From: CAZEBW01 sp964510205
GTDB taxonomy: Bacteria; Chloroflexota; Anaerolineae; VGOG01
Length of the DNA stretch: 64,000 nucleotides
Assembly: GCA_964510205.1 (NCBI GenBank)
Contig: CAZEBW010000007.1
Location: 18,222-82,221, forward strand
Direction of reading: 5' to 3'
Positions 1 to 8,924 of this stretch are shown one piece after another. Made by a program: the position numbers and the translations under genes. The notes under the pieces are model-generated. The model did not search any database. It had not been told where the DNA came from and saw only the letters and a list, made by a program, of their open reading frames with translations. The stretch's first letter is position 1; every line of letters starts with the position of its first letter.

Positions 1-2
1 TC

Positions 3-254
3 GGCCACGACACGGGCGCTATGCACCTGGCGGTGGCCGTGGGCGCTGCGGTGGTAGCCATCTTCGGCCCCTCCGACCCGCGCATGTACGGCCCTTACAG
101 CGAGAACAGCGTGGCCCTCTGGCACGACGTAGGATGCAATCCCTGCCTGCTGCGTGGCCGCTGGGATGCTGACTGCCGCCGCTTCAAGTGTATCGAGGCG
201 GTTACGGTGGAGGAGGTCTGGCAGGCAACAACTGCTTTTCTGTCGGTGATTTGA
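3..254 (+). CDS. Glycosyltransferase family 9 protein, C-terminal part
   Basis: Only the last ~83 codons are present; the gene begins outside the window. The reading frame entering at base 3 encodes GHDTGAMHLAVAVG followed by AIFGPSDP. This is the conserved C-terminal donor-binding segment of the ADP-heptose:LPS heptosyltransferase (GT9) family, where the Asp-Thr-Gly and the FGPSDP turn bind the nucleotide sugar. A CNPC cysteine pair follows, common in this family. The enzyme transfers a heptose or related sugar onto a surface glycan; the exact substrate cannot be read from this fragment. A strong terminator follows at 387-428. Confidence 0.85.
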   Translation, partial: GHDTGAMHLAVAVGAAVVAIFGPSDPRMYGPYSENSVALWHDVGCNPCLLRGRWDADCRRFKCIEAVTVEEVWQATTAFLSVI

Positions 255-386
255 CGAACCCCACAAAGCACGCTCCAGACGGTCGGCTGAAAGGCCGACT
301 TTTGTTTTCGACCACAACACCGTTCGGCTCGTCGCCGCTACTCAACCGACAGGCTCGCTGCTGACCGCGTAACTCCTATATTTATG

Positions 387-428
387 AAGAGCCCCAGCCA
401 GACCTCCAAACCTGGCTGGGGCTCTTTT
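387..428 (+). terminator. Rho-independent terminator after the GT9 gene
   Basis: A perfect 14-bp inverted repeat (AGAGCCCCAGCCAG / CTGGCTGGGGCTCT) with a 10-nt loop is followed by a T run. It lies 133 bp after the glycosyltransferase stop. Confidence 0.9.
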
Positions 429-618
429 CGTAATGAGCAATGGTCTGTACTGGCTCATTCACGCATTTTTCATACATTTTTCACCTCTTTTTTATTTGTT
501 ATTCACGCGTTCTTTACCCACAATCTGGCGGTAAAATGTTACAATATACACAGTTCGCTCAATTTACAGTCGTTTTGTACGCTTTAGAGAGAGGTTCTTA
601 ACCAATCACTGTTCTTCA
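429..618 (+). other. AT-rich promoter region upstream of the mini-regulator
   Basis: This 190-bp gene-free stretch is clearly more AT-rich than its surroundings and ends at the ribosome binding site of the 635-907 gene. It holds short A/T-rich words (TTACAATATAC near 540, CAATTTACAGT near 560). These loosely resemble the ATACAATTTGTAGT motif found at 8.7 kb and 34.5 kb. No promoter hexamers are clear enough to name. Confidence 0.35.
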
Positions 619-634
619 AAAAGGAGGTGCAAAG

Positions 635-907
635 ATGGCAGAAGCTAGGATGAATCTCATGACGGCTAAAGAGGCGGCAGAATACTTGCGGGTCAGCATG
701 TTTACCCTGAGCAAGATAGAGAGGGAAGGCGGGTTAGTGCCCTACCGCACTCCAGGGGGGCATCGCAGGTACAGCCTCAGGATGTTGAACCAATACCTCA
801 GAGGTAGCCGTCGCCAGGGAAGAGAGGAGAGTCGGGTTAGTGCCTTGCCGCACTCCATGGAGGCGTCGCAGGTACAGCGTGAGGAAGTTGAACAAGAGAC
901 TCACTAG
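635..907 (+). CDS. BldC/MerR-like single-domain DNA-binding protein with scrambled tail
   Basis: Predicted small transcription regulator of 90 aa. Residues ~8-58 form a winged helix-turn-helix of the MerR/excisionase type (MTAKEAAEYLRVS, then RTPGGHRRYS), with no effector domain. This architecture resembles the developmental regulator BldC. The start is fixed by a strong AAGGAGGTG site ending about 7 nt upstream. Two close paralogues lie at 33954-34175 and 34190-34414 (minus). The last ~30 residues are not homologous protein: they come from a 103-bp tandem duplication of the gene's own 3' part read in another frame (see repeat). DNA binding should be intact; the tail is probably non-functional. 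Confidence 0.8.
   Translation: MAEARMNLMTAKEAAEYLRVSMFTLSKIEREGGLVPYRTPGGHRRYSLRMLNQYLRGSRRQGREESRVSALPHSMEASQVQREEVEQETH
717..900 (+). repeat. 103-bp out-of-frame tandem duplication within the mini-regulator gene
   Basis: The stretch from about 725 to 797 recurs 103 bp downstream (about 828-900). For example GGGTTAGTGC occurs at 731 and 834, CGCACTCCA recurs, and TCGCAGGTACAGC recurs. Because 103 is not a multiple of three, the second copy is read in a shifted frame and encodes the odd C-terminus. Confidence 0.85.
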
Positions 908-931
908 CCTTTTTAGGATGATTATGATGTA

Positions 932-1075
932 TGTCATTGCGAGTTGGCCATGGCGCGGCCCGCCATTCTAAAGGGCAGAAACTTCCCACCCTCACCCTAG
1001 CCCTCTCCCTCGCAGGGAGAGGGGACGTGCACCCTCGCCCCATTGGGGAGAGGGTGGGGGTGCAAAGCAGCGTCA
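932..1075. repeat. Dispersed palindromic intergenic repeat
   Basis: The segment starting TGTCATTGCGAG and ending AAAGGGCAGAAACT (932-983) recurs at 63859-63934 with a ~22-nt insertion. It is followed by two hairpins, CCCTCTCCCTCGCAGGGAGAGGG and ACCCTCGCCCC.. GGGGAGAGGGT. The 908-1274 gap holds nothing else recognisable apart from a possible promoter. Confidence 0.75.
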
Positions 1076-1214
1076 CTTCTTACTCGCTGAGCTGGCTGCA
1101 TCGCCCACTTCGACTTGTGTCTAGCGGACTGACGTGAGAGCCGAAGAGCATTGGGGGCTTTGCAGCCAGTTCATCTATTGAGGGACATCGTCCCGCCCTG
1201 TTCGGCTAGATCAG

Positions 1215-1243
1215 TAGCCAGAACGGGGCTTTTCATGTATAAT
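1215..1243 (+). promoter_or_regulatory. Possible promoter of the MBL hydrolase gene
   Basis: A perfect TATAAT lies at 1238-1243. The -35 position 17 bp upstream (TAGCCA) is poor. It lies 32 bp before the start codon. Confidence 0.35.
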
Positions 1244-1274
1244 AGAAGCATCATCACTTCGCAGGAGGAGAGAA

Positions 1275-2108
1275 TTGCTTTTTGGCAATACGCACTTGCA
1301 CATCGTGAGCGATGGCCTGGCTTGGATGGACGGCGGCGGGCACTTCGGACTGGCGCCTAAGGCGCTCTGGGAGAAGGTCGTTCAGGCCGACGAGCTGAAC
1401 CGGATTCCCATGGCCCTGAACTGCTTACTCATCGTCTCCGAGGGCAAGAGGATCCTGGTGGATACCGGCTTCGGCGACAAGCTGTCTCCCAAAGAGCGAC
1501 AGATCTGGAGCATTTTTGGCCAAGATCGGTTAGTGGGGGACCTGGGCCGCCTGGGCTTCGCTTCTGAAGACATTGACATGGTCATCAACACCCATCTTCA
1601 CTCCGACCACTGCGGCGGCAACACCGTCCTATGCGACAACGAGGTTGTGCCCACCTTCCCCCGCGCCGAGTACTGGGTCCAGCGACTAGAGTTGGCCGAC
1701 GCCCGTTACCCCAACGAGCGCACCAGAGCCACCTACCTGGCCGAAAACTTCATCCCGCTGGAAGAGCGCGGCCAGTTGCGCCTCCTCTACGGCGACACCC
1801 GTGTCACCTCTGAGGTGCGATGTATCATAACCAGAGGTCACACCCGAGCTCACCAAAGCGTGGTGATCGGATCGGGTGGGGAGATGGCCATCTACCTGGG
1901 CGACCTGGCCTCCTGGACGATACAAATGGAGCGCCTGGCCTGGACCTCCGCCTTTGACGTGGAGCCGCTGGAGACCATCGAGACCAAGCGCCGCATCAGG
2001 AATTGGGCCCTAGAGAAGAACGCGCTGCTCATCTTCGAGCATGATTCGCGGGTTGGGATGGGGTATCTGCGGAAGGACAAAGGGGAATACACAGTGGAGG
2101 CTGTTTGA
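1275..2108 (+). CDS. Metallo-beta-lactamase fold hydrolase
   Basis: A 277-aa zinc hydrolase of the metallo-beta-lactamase superfamily. The signature THLHSDHCGG supplies metal ligands His107, His109, Asp111 and His112, and a GHTRAHQS loop supplies a further His. Layout and length resemble the lactonase/glyoxalase-like branch that includes quorum-quenching lactonases, but the substrate cannot be decided from sequence. Translation starts at TTG 1275, six bases after an AGGAGG; there is no better ATG. The gene stands alone between a dispersed repeat and a convergent terminator shared with thrC. Confidence 0.85.
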   Translation: MLFGNTHLHIVSDGLAWMDGGGHFGLAPKALWEKVVQADELNRIPMALNCLLIVSEGKRILVDTGFGDKLSPKERQIWSIFGQDRLVGDLGRLGFASEDIDMVINTHLHSDHCGGNTVLCDNEVVPTFPRAEYWVQRLELADARYPNERTRATYLAENFIPLEERGQLRLLYGDTRVTSEVRCIITRGHTRAHQSVVIGSGGEMAIYLGDLASWTIQMERLAWTSAFDVEPLETIETKRRIRNWALEKNALLIFEHDSRVGMGYLRKDKGEYTVEAV

Positions 2109-2110
2109 GC

Positions 2111-2143
2111 AGACCTGACGGGTTTCAAAAACCCGTCAGGTCT
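2111..2143. terminator. Bidirectional terminator between convergent genes
   Basis: A near-perfect inverted repeat (AGACCTGACGGGTTT / AAACCCGTCAGGTCT) fills the gap between the MBL gene and thrC, which point at each other. The same ACCTGACRGGTTT-type hairpin recurs inside a coding region at 17208-17235, so it may also be a dispersed element. Confidence 0.75.
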
Positions 2144-2147
2144 ATGC

Positions 2148-3482
2148 CTATCCCCGGCGATCTAACTCCCTGGCAATAGCATCCTTCACTGTCCGATAAT
2201 CGGCCGGCAACTCCAGCGGGGGATTGTCGTAGCGGGGGGCCACTTCTTTCAGCGCTCGGTCGTGGTAGCCCACTTTGAAATCCGTAAACTTGAGGCCGTG
2301 GGCGGTGGAAATGACGATGACCCGATCCCTTGGCCCGACGTCACCGCGCTCTACCAGTTTGAACAGCACGGCCAGGGCTACGCCAGTGTGGGGACAGCAG
2401 TACATGCCGGTCTTGTCGGACCGGGCGGCGGCGTTGGCCAACTCGTCTTCGCTGGCTTGCTCCACCACCCCATTGAACTCGCGGAGCACTTTGACCGCGC
2501 GCTCGTAACTCACTGGGCGGCCGATCTGAATGGCGCTGGCCAGCGTTTTCTGAGCGGTGACAGGGCGGTACTCCGTGAACCCGGTCAAGTAGCTCAGATA
2601 GAGCGGGTTGGCCTTCTCCGTCTGGGCACAGGCGATGCGCGGCAGCTTGTTGATGAGGCCCAGTTCCTTCATCATCAAGAAGCCCTTGCCCAGCGCGCTG
2701 ACGTTGCCCAGGTTGCCCACCGGGATCACGATCCAATCCGGCACCTCCCAGTCGAACTGCTGCACCATCTCGAAGCTGACTGTCTTCTGGCCTTCCATGC
2801 GCAGGGAGTTCATCGAGTTGGCCAGATAAATGGTATTGTCGGCCGTCACTTCTTGCACGATCTCCATGCAGCCGTCGAAGTCGGTGTCCAGAGCCAGCAC
2901 CAGGGCGCCGTTGGCGATGGGCTGCACCAGTTGGGCGGTGGAGACCTTGCCCCGAGGCAGGAAGACGATGGTAGGGATGCCAGCCGCCGCGCCATAGGCG
3001 GCCAGAGCGGCTGAGGTATCGCCAGTGGAAGCGCAGGCTACGGCCTGTATCGGCTTGCCGTCGGCGATCATCTGTTTGACCACCGAGACCAACACCGTCA
3101 TGCCCAGGTCTTTGAAGGAGCCGGTGTGGCTGTTGCCGCACAGCTTAACCCACAGGTCTTCCACCCCAATCTCCTTCCCCAGGCGCTCGGCCCAGAAGCA
3201 GTTGGTGTGTCCCTCATACATGGACACCACGTTCTCGTTGTCCAGTTGAGGGCAGACCCATTCTTTCTTGCCCCAAACGCCACTGCCGTAGGGCCATTCG
3301 TTACTGCGCATGCGTTGTTCGAAAAGCCTCATCCAGGCAGCCGCGCTGCGCGACTTCAGGGCCTCGATGTCGTGCTCCACATCCAGCAACCCACCACACT
3401 GCTCGCAGCGATAGACGACGTCGTAGATGGAATAGCGTTGATCGCAGCCGCGAATGCACTGCAACCAAGAGTTGTAGCTCAT
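2148..3482 (-). CDS. thrC: Threonine synthase
   Basis: PLP enzyme that converts O-phospho-L-homoserine to threonine, last step of threonine synthesis. The 444-aa protein has an N-terminal zinc-ribbon-like Cys pattern (CIRGC...CEQCGG). This is followed by the PLP-lysine motif GSFKDLGMT near residue 123 and the phosphate-binding stretch ACASTGDTSAALAAYG. Start is ATG 3482 behind GGGGAG. Between it and the upstream fpg lies a GAATCAGG-type simple repeat. It is the last gene of the long minus-strand run that begins at 10.6 kb, though its function is unrelated to the mutase genes. Confidence 0.95.
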   Translation of the reverse strand: MSYNSWLQCIRGCDQRYSIYDVVYRCEQCGGLLDVEHDIEALKSRSAAAWMRLFEQRMRSNEWPYGSGVWGKKEWVCPQLDNENVVSMYEGHTNCFWAERLGKEIGVEDLWVKLCGNSHTGSFKDLGMTVLVSVVKQMIADGKPIQAVACASTGDTSAALAAYGAAAGIPTIVFLPRGKVSTAQLVQPIANGALVLALDTDFDGCMEIVQEVTADNTIYLANSMNSLRMEGQKTVSFEMVQQFDWEVPDWIVIPVGNLGNVSALGKGFLMMKELGLINKLPRIACAQTEKANPLYLSYLTGFTEYRPVTAQKTLASAIQIGRPVSYERAVKVLREFNGVVEQASEDELANAAARSDKTGMYCCPHTGVALAVLFKLVERGDVGPRDRVIVISTAHGLKFTDFKVGYHDRALKEVAPRYDNPPLELPADYRTVKDAIARELDRRG

Positions 3483-3487
3483 AATCT

Positions 3488-3590
3488 GCTCCCCTTCAGG
3501 GAATCGGGAACCAGGGAATCAGGAAATCAGGACTTCAGAGAATGCCCTGATGCCCTGATTCCCTGATCACTGATTGCCTGACTCTGGCAC
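3488..3590. repeat. GAATCAGG-type simple repeat at the thrC/fpg junction
   Basis: Degenerate copies of CAGGGAATCAGGAAATCAGG and their reverse complements fill the junction and form the last ~18 codons of fpg. Similar tracts occur at 5345-5445, 8112-8190 and 8868-8920. Confidence 0.75.
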
Positions 3591-4390
3591 TCGGGGCAGA
3601 AATACGTCCCCCGCCCACCCACCACCATGCGCTCGATGGGCGTCCCGCAGCGAGGGCACGGCTGGTCCTGTCGTCTGGAGACTTTAAGATATGCCTGATT
3701 TCGCCCCTCTCGCCCCTCGGCATCGCGATAGGCGCTGAGCGTCGTGCCACAGTTTTCGATCCCCTGGCGCAACACCTGGCGGATGGCGCGATACAGACGC
3801 TCGATCTCTTCGACCGTGAGCGTGTCGGCCTTGCGCTGGGGATGAATCCGGGCGGCGAAGAGGGCTTCGTCGGCGTAGATGTTGCCGACGCCGGCCATGA
3901 ACCGCTGATTCAGCAGCAAGGGCTTGATCATGCCCCGCCTTGCGGCGAGGAGGGCGGCGAAATCGGCCGGGGCGAAATTGTCGTCCAGGGGCTCCGGCCC
4001 CAGCTTGCCCACGATTTCGTCCGCGTCGTCCACCAGATAGACCCGGCCCAGCTTGCGCACGTTGTTGAAGCGCAGATCGCATCCATCGTCCAGCTCAAAG
4101 ATCAGGTGATCGTGCTTGTCCAACTCGTCGCCGCAGTGTTTGATCAGCAGCCGGCCCGTCATGCGCAGGTGGACGATCAGGCTCGCCCCGCTGGACAGGG
4201 CGAAGATCAGGTACTTGCCTCGCCGCTTCACGGCTAGAATCTCTTGGCCCACGAGGCGGCGTTTGAACTCCTCCACTGAGCACTTGGCGATCAGCTTCTC
4301 CCAGCCGATGCGGACGCCAGTGAACGTGCGACCGATGAGGGGCTGGCGCAAGCCGCGGACGATGGTTTCAACCTCTGGCAGTTCAGGCAT
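3527..4390 (-). CDS. fpg: Formamidopyrimidine-DNA glycosylase
   Basis: Base-excision repair glycosylase/AP lyase that removes 8-oxoguanine and other oxidised purines. The N-terminus PELPEVETIVRGL carries catalytic Pro2 and Glu3. The C-terminal zinc finger CPRCGTPIERM...YFCPEC closes the conserved fold near residue 270. The next ~18 residues are encoded by the GAATCAGG repeat tract and are not part of the family, so a repeat appears to have displaced the original stop. It follows meaB by only a few bases, suggesting one transcript. Confidence 0.95.
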   Translation of the reverse strand: MPELPEVETIVRGLRQPLIGRTFTGVRIGWEKLIAKCSVEEFKRRLVGQEILAVKRRGKYLIFALSSGASLIVHLRMTGRLLIKHCGDELDKHDHLIFELDDGCDLRFNNVRKLGRVYLVDDADEIVGKLGPEPLDDNFAPADFAALLAARRGMIKPLLLNQRFMAGVGNIYADEALFAARIHPQRKADTLTVEEIERLYRAIRQVLRQGIENCGTTLSAYRDAEGREGRNQAYLKVSRRQDQPCPRCGTPIERMVVGGRGTYFCPECQSQAISDQGIRASGHSLKS

Positions 4391-4396
4391 ACATTC

Positions 4397-5417
4397 TCAC
4401 CCTTCGAGCAGCAGCGCCGCAGCCGAGTAGGGATCTATCTCGCGGCGCACGATGCTGTTGATCAGACTGTCGAACTGCGCCTCGTCCAGTTCCTCGAAAA
4501 AGCTCCTGGCCATCTCTTGAGTCAGGATACGCCTGAGCTCTCCCTCCACGCGCTCGCGCTCGCGCCGCTGGAAATTCCCGCTCTCCCGCAAGTAGGCGGC
4601 GTGCTCTTCGATAGCTTCTATCACGGCGCCGATGCCCTCGCCGCGAAGGGCTATCGTTTTACAGATGGGAGGTCGCCACCCGGCCTCCTGGGACGACGTG
4701 TGCGAGCGGTGATTGAGGTCCAGAATCATCTCCAGGGCCATAGCCGTGTTGTCGGCCCCCTCTCGGTCGGCCTTGTTGACCACGAAGACGTCGGCGATTT
4801 CGGTGATGCCGGCCTTGATGGCTTGGATGTCGTCGCCCAGCCCCGGCGCCTCTATCACGATGGTGGTGTGGGCCGCCTTGGCGATGTCCACCTCCGATTG
4901 GCCAGCCCCCACCGTCTCCACGAAAACCATCTGGCAGCCGGCGGCGTCCAGCACCTTGACGGCGTCAGCGGTGGCCCGCGCCAGGCCGCCCAGGCTGCCT
5001 CGGGTGGCCATGCTGCGAATGAAGACGCCGGGGTCGCCCGACAGGTCGCGCATCCGGATGCGGTCGCCCAAGAGGGCTCCGCCGGAGAAGGGGCTGGTGG
5101 GGTCCACGGCGATGATGCCCAAACTTGTTTGGCCACCCACCGTGCGGTCCCTTTGGCGGTAGGCCTTGGCCAGCTCGTTGACCAGGGTGCTCTTGCCCGT
5201 GCCCGGCGCACCGGTCACCCCCACGATGTGCGCTTGGCCAGTGTGGGGGTAGAGCGCGGCCAGGGCCTCTTGAGCCTCCGCCCCATCGTTCTCGATTATC
5301 GTAATCAGACGGGCGATAGCGCGGCGGTCGCCCGTCAGCAGGCGTTCGATCAGGGAATCAGGGATCGGGGAATCAGGGATCTGGGCTGCATCCCAATTTC
5401 CTGATTTCCTGATTCCC

Positions 5418-5428
<11 letters not shown>
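4397..5428 (-). CDS. meaB: Methylmalonyl-CoA mutase-associated GTPase MeaB
   Basis: G3E-family GTPase that gates delivery of adenosylcobalamin to, and protects, B12-dependent acyl-CoA mutases. Visible motifs are the P-loop GAPGTGKSTLVNEL, the VDPTSPFSGG switch segment, the ETVGAGQSE motif and NKAD. The open frame extends further upstream, but that part overlaps the B12 subunit gene. TTG 5428, about 9 nt after GAGGGAG and overlapping the upstream stop by 11 bp, gives a family-sized 343-aa protein. Its first ~25 residues come from the GAATCAGG repeat. Its position next to the mutase subunits fits the assignment. Confidence 0.92.

Positions 5429-5445
<17 letters not shown>
5345..5445. repeat. 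GAATCAGG-type simple repeat at the meaB/B12-subunit junction
   Basis: Degenerate direct and inverted copies of GAATCAGGGATC / CTGATTTCCTGATTCCC span the end of the B12-subunit gene and the start of meaB, and so encode both termini. Confidence 0.75.
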
Positions 5446-5822
<377 letters not shown>

Positions 5823-5852
5823 AGATACCTCCCAATCTCCAATGTCTAGTCT

Positions 5853-7556
<1,704 letters not shown>

Positions 7557-7583
7557 GGCAACATCCTCCCGTTGTTGACAAAA

Positions 7584-8111
7584 TCAATACTCGATCCCCC
7601 GTCGCCCCACTACCCCCTCCGCATACGGATGCTTGATGTCCAGCATCTCCGTCACCAAGTCGGCCCGCTTGACCACTTCGGGATGGGCATAGCGGCCGGT
7701 GAGCACCAACTCCACCTTCTCCGGCTTGGCGTCGAGCAGGCCCAACACCTCGCCCAGCCCGATGAGGCCGAAGTCCACAGCCACGTTGATCTCGTCGAGG
7801 ATCACGACGTCGTACTGGCCGTCCGTGATAACTTGGGAGGCGTGATGCAGGGCCTGGTGAGCCTGCCGGACGTCCTCGGGGTCGGGGTTGTCTCTGTCCA
7901 CGAACTCGGGGCGGCCAAACTGACGCAAGGTGATATTGGGCAGCTTCTCCACGCTGACCAGCTCACCGTAGTCGGGCCAACCCTTCATGAATTGGATGAT
8001 GTAGACTTTCAATCCTTGCCCTGCCGCGCGGAGGGCCAATCCCAGGGCGGCAGTGGTCTTGCCTTTGCCCAGGCCGGTGTAAACTTGGATGAGGCTGCGT
8101 TCTAGAGGCAT
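7584..8111 (-). CDS. cobO: Cob(I)alamin adenosyltransferase, CobO/BtuR type
   Basis: Transfers the adenosyl group of ATP to cob(I)alamin, making the coenzyme required by the mutases. The 175-aa protein starts with the family P-loop GLGKGKTTAALGLALRA, followed by the VYIIQFMKG strand, and carries VILDEINVAVDFGLI (Walker-B-like) and LVLTGRYAHPEV. Its place directly upstream of the large mutase subunit makes local cofactor supply likely. Start ATG 8111 follows AAGGAGA. Confidence 0.95.
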   Translation of the reverse strand: MPLERSLIQVYTGLGKGKTTAALGLALRAAGQGLKVYIIQFMKGWPDYGELVSVEKLPNITLRQFGRPEFVDRDNPDPEDVRQAHQALHHASQVITDGQYDVVILDEINVAVDFGLIGLGEVLGLLDAKPEKVELVLTGRYAHPEVVKRADLVTEMLDIKHPYAEGVVGRRGIEY

Positions 8112-8306
8112 GAGATTCTCCTTATGATCAGTGATCGGTGATCAGTAACCAGTGATCAGTGCCCACTGATGACTGAATACTGACTGTGCCCAGGATCGCC
8201 GAGCTAAAGCTCGACGCTGAAAGGGCAAAGCCCTGCGGGCTCAGATTCAGCCCCCGAAGGGGGCTTTGCCCTCTCAGCACGGCGGTTCAGCGCCGTGCTT
8301 TTCAAT
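8112..8306. repeat. Repeat-filled junction between epimerase and cobO
   Basis: The part near cobO contains short GATCAGTGATCGG-like repeats. The part near the epimerase stop holds an 18-bp inverted repeat (GCTGAAAGGGCAAAGCCC 8216-8233 / GGGCTTTGCCCTCTCAGC 8261-8278). A further hairpin, GCACGGCG/CGCCGTGC, forms the epimerase 3' end. The large hairpin could attenuate transcription but has no T run. Confidence 0.6.
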
Positions 8307-8690
8307 CAGTTCGATGAGCACGCCGTGAGTGCTCTTGGGATGCAGGAAGGCGACGCGGCCGTGGGCTCCCTGGCGAGGCCGCCGGTCAATAAGGCACAGG
8401 CCCTTGGCTCTTAGATCCTGCAGCGCGGCCTCGATGTCCTCCACCTCTAGGCAAATGTGGTGCAATCCCTCGCCCCGCTTCTCTAGAAAGCTGGCCACGC
8501 CTCCCTCGGTGGTGATCGGCTCCACCAACTCGATTTCGCTCTCGCCTACGGGCAAGAAAGCGACTTTTACCCCTTGCTCTGGCACCTCTTTGACATCGCT
8601 CAGCTCCAAGCCCAGGGCTCCTTCATAGATCTGTAGAGCTTCCTCGATGCTGTGCACGACGATGGCGATGTGGTCAACTTTCTTGATCAT
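8274..8690 (-). CDS. mce: Methylmalonyl-CoA epimerase
   Basis: Vicinal-oxygen-chelate metalloenzyme (138 aa) that interconverts (S)- and (R)-methylmalonyl-CoA and links propionyl-CoA carboxylation to the mutase. Visible are the paired VOC half-domains: KKVDHIAIVVHSIEEAL with its metal His; GEGLHHICLEVEDIEAAL with the second His; and a C-terminal HGVLIELIEKH with the metal Glu. It begins at ATG 8690. Upstream are two copies of an ATACAATTTGTAGT-like motif overlapping a likely promoter, so it may have its own regulated transcript feeding the downstream cobO-mutase genes. Confidence 0.93.
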   Translation of the reverse strand: MIKKVDHIAIVVHSIEEALQIYEGALGLELSDVKEVPEQGVKVAFLPVGESEIELVEPITTEGGVASFLEKRGEGLHHICLEVEDIEAALQDLRAKGLCLIDRRPRQGAHGRVAFLHPKSTHGVLIELIEKHGAEPPC

Positions 8691-8714
8691 GGTCTTTCCT
8701 TTCCCAACCCGCTA

Positions 8715-8760
8715 ATTCTATCTGTATACAATTTGTAGTCAGTTGTATACCAATTGTAGT
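8715..8760 (-). promoter_or_regulatory. Promoter and two operator-like repeats upstream of the epimerase
   Basis: On the minus strand TAGAAT (8720-8715) is a good -10 box, 25 bp before the start codon. Just upstream are ATACAATTTGTAGT (8726-8739, plus-strand reading) and ATACCAATTGTAGT (8747-8760), direct repeats 21 bp apart, about two helical turns. The first is identical over 14 bp to a site upstream of the BldC-like gene at 34.4 kb (34533-34546, opposite orientation). Confidence 0.55.
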
Positions 8761-8867
8761 CTGAGTCAAAGGAATCATGAATTAGGGAATGTACCACCAC
8801 TCAAAAGCTGATAGCTAATCGGCCATCGGCCATATTGCAATCATACCATATCTGCAGGCAAGGAATT

Positions 8868-8920
8868 AGGGACTAGGGACTGGGTCCACCTGATCCCTAG
8901 TCCCTGCTCCCTGATCACTT
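8868..8920. repeat. Hairpin and simple repeat after the second mutase gene
   Basis: A 12-bp perfect inverted repeat (AGGGACTAGGGA / TCCCTAGTCCCT) follows the stop of the 8925-10583 gene, in a tract of GGGACTAGG/CCCTGATC repeats. It could act as a 3' hairpin but lacks a T run. The 8761-8867 stretch shows nothing recognisable. Confidence 0.5.
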
Positions 8921-8924
8921 TCAC

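Noticed and set aside
8277..8306. Plus-strand hairpin with T run (GCACGGCG/CGCCGTGC TTTT) as a terminator
   Set aside because: It encodes the epimerase C-terminus and no plus-strand gene precedes it; it belongs to a dispersed repeat.
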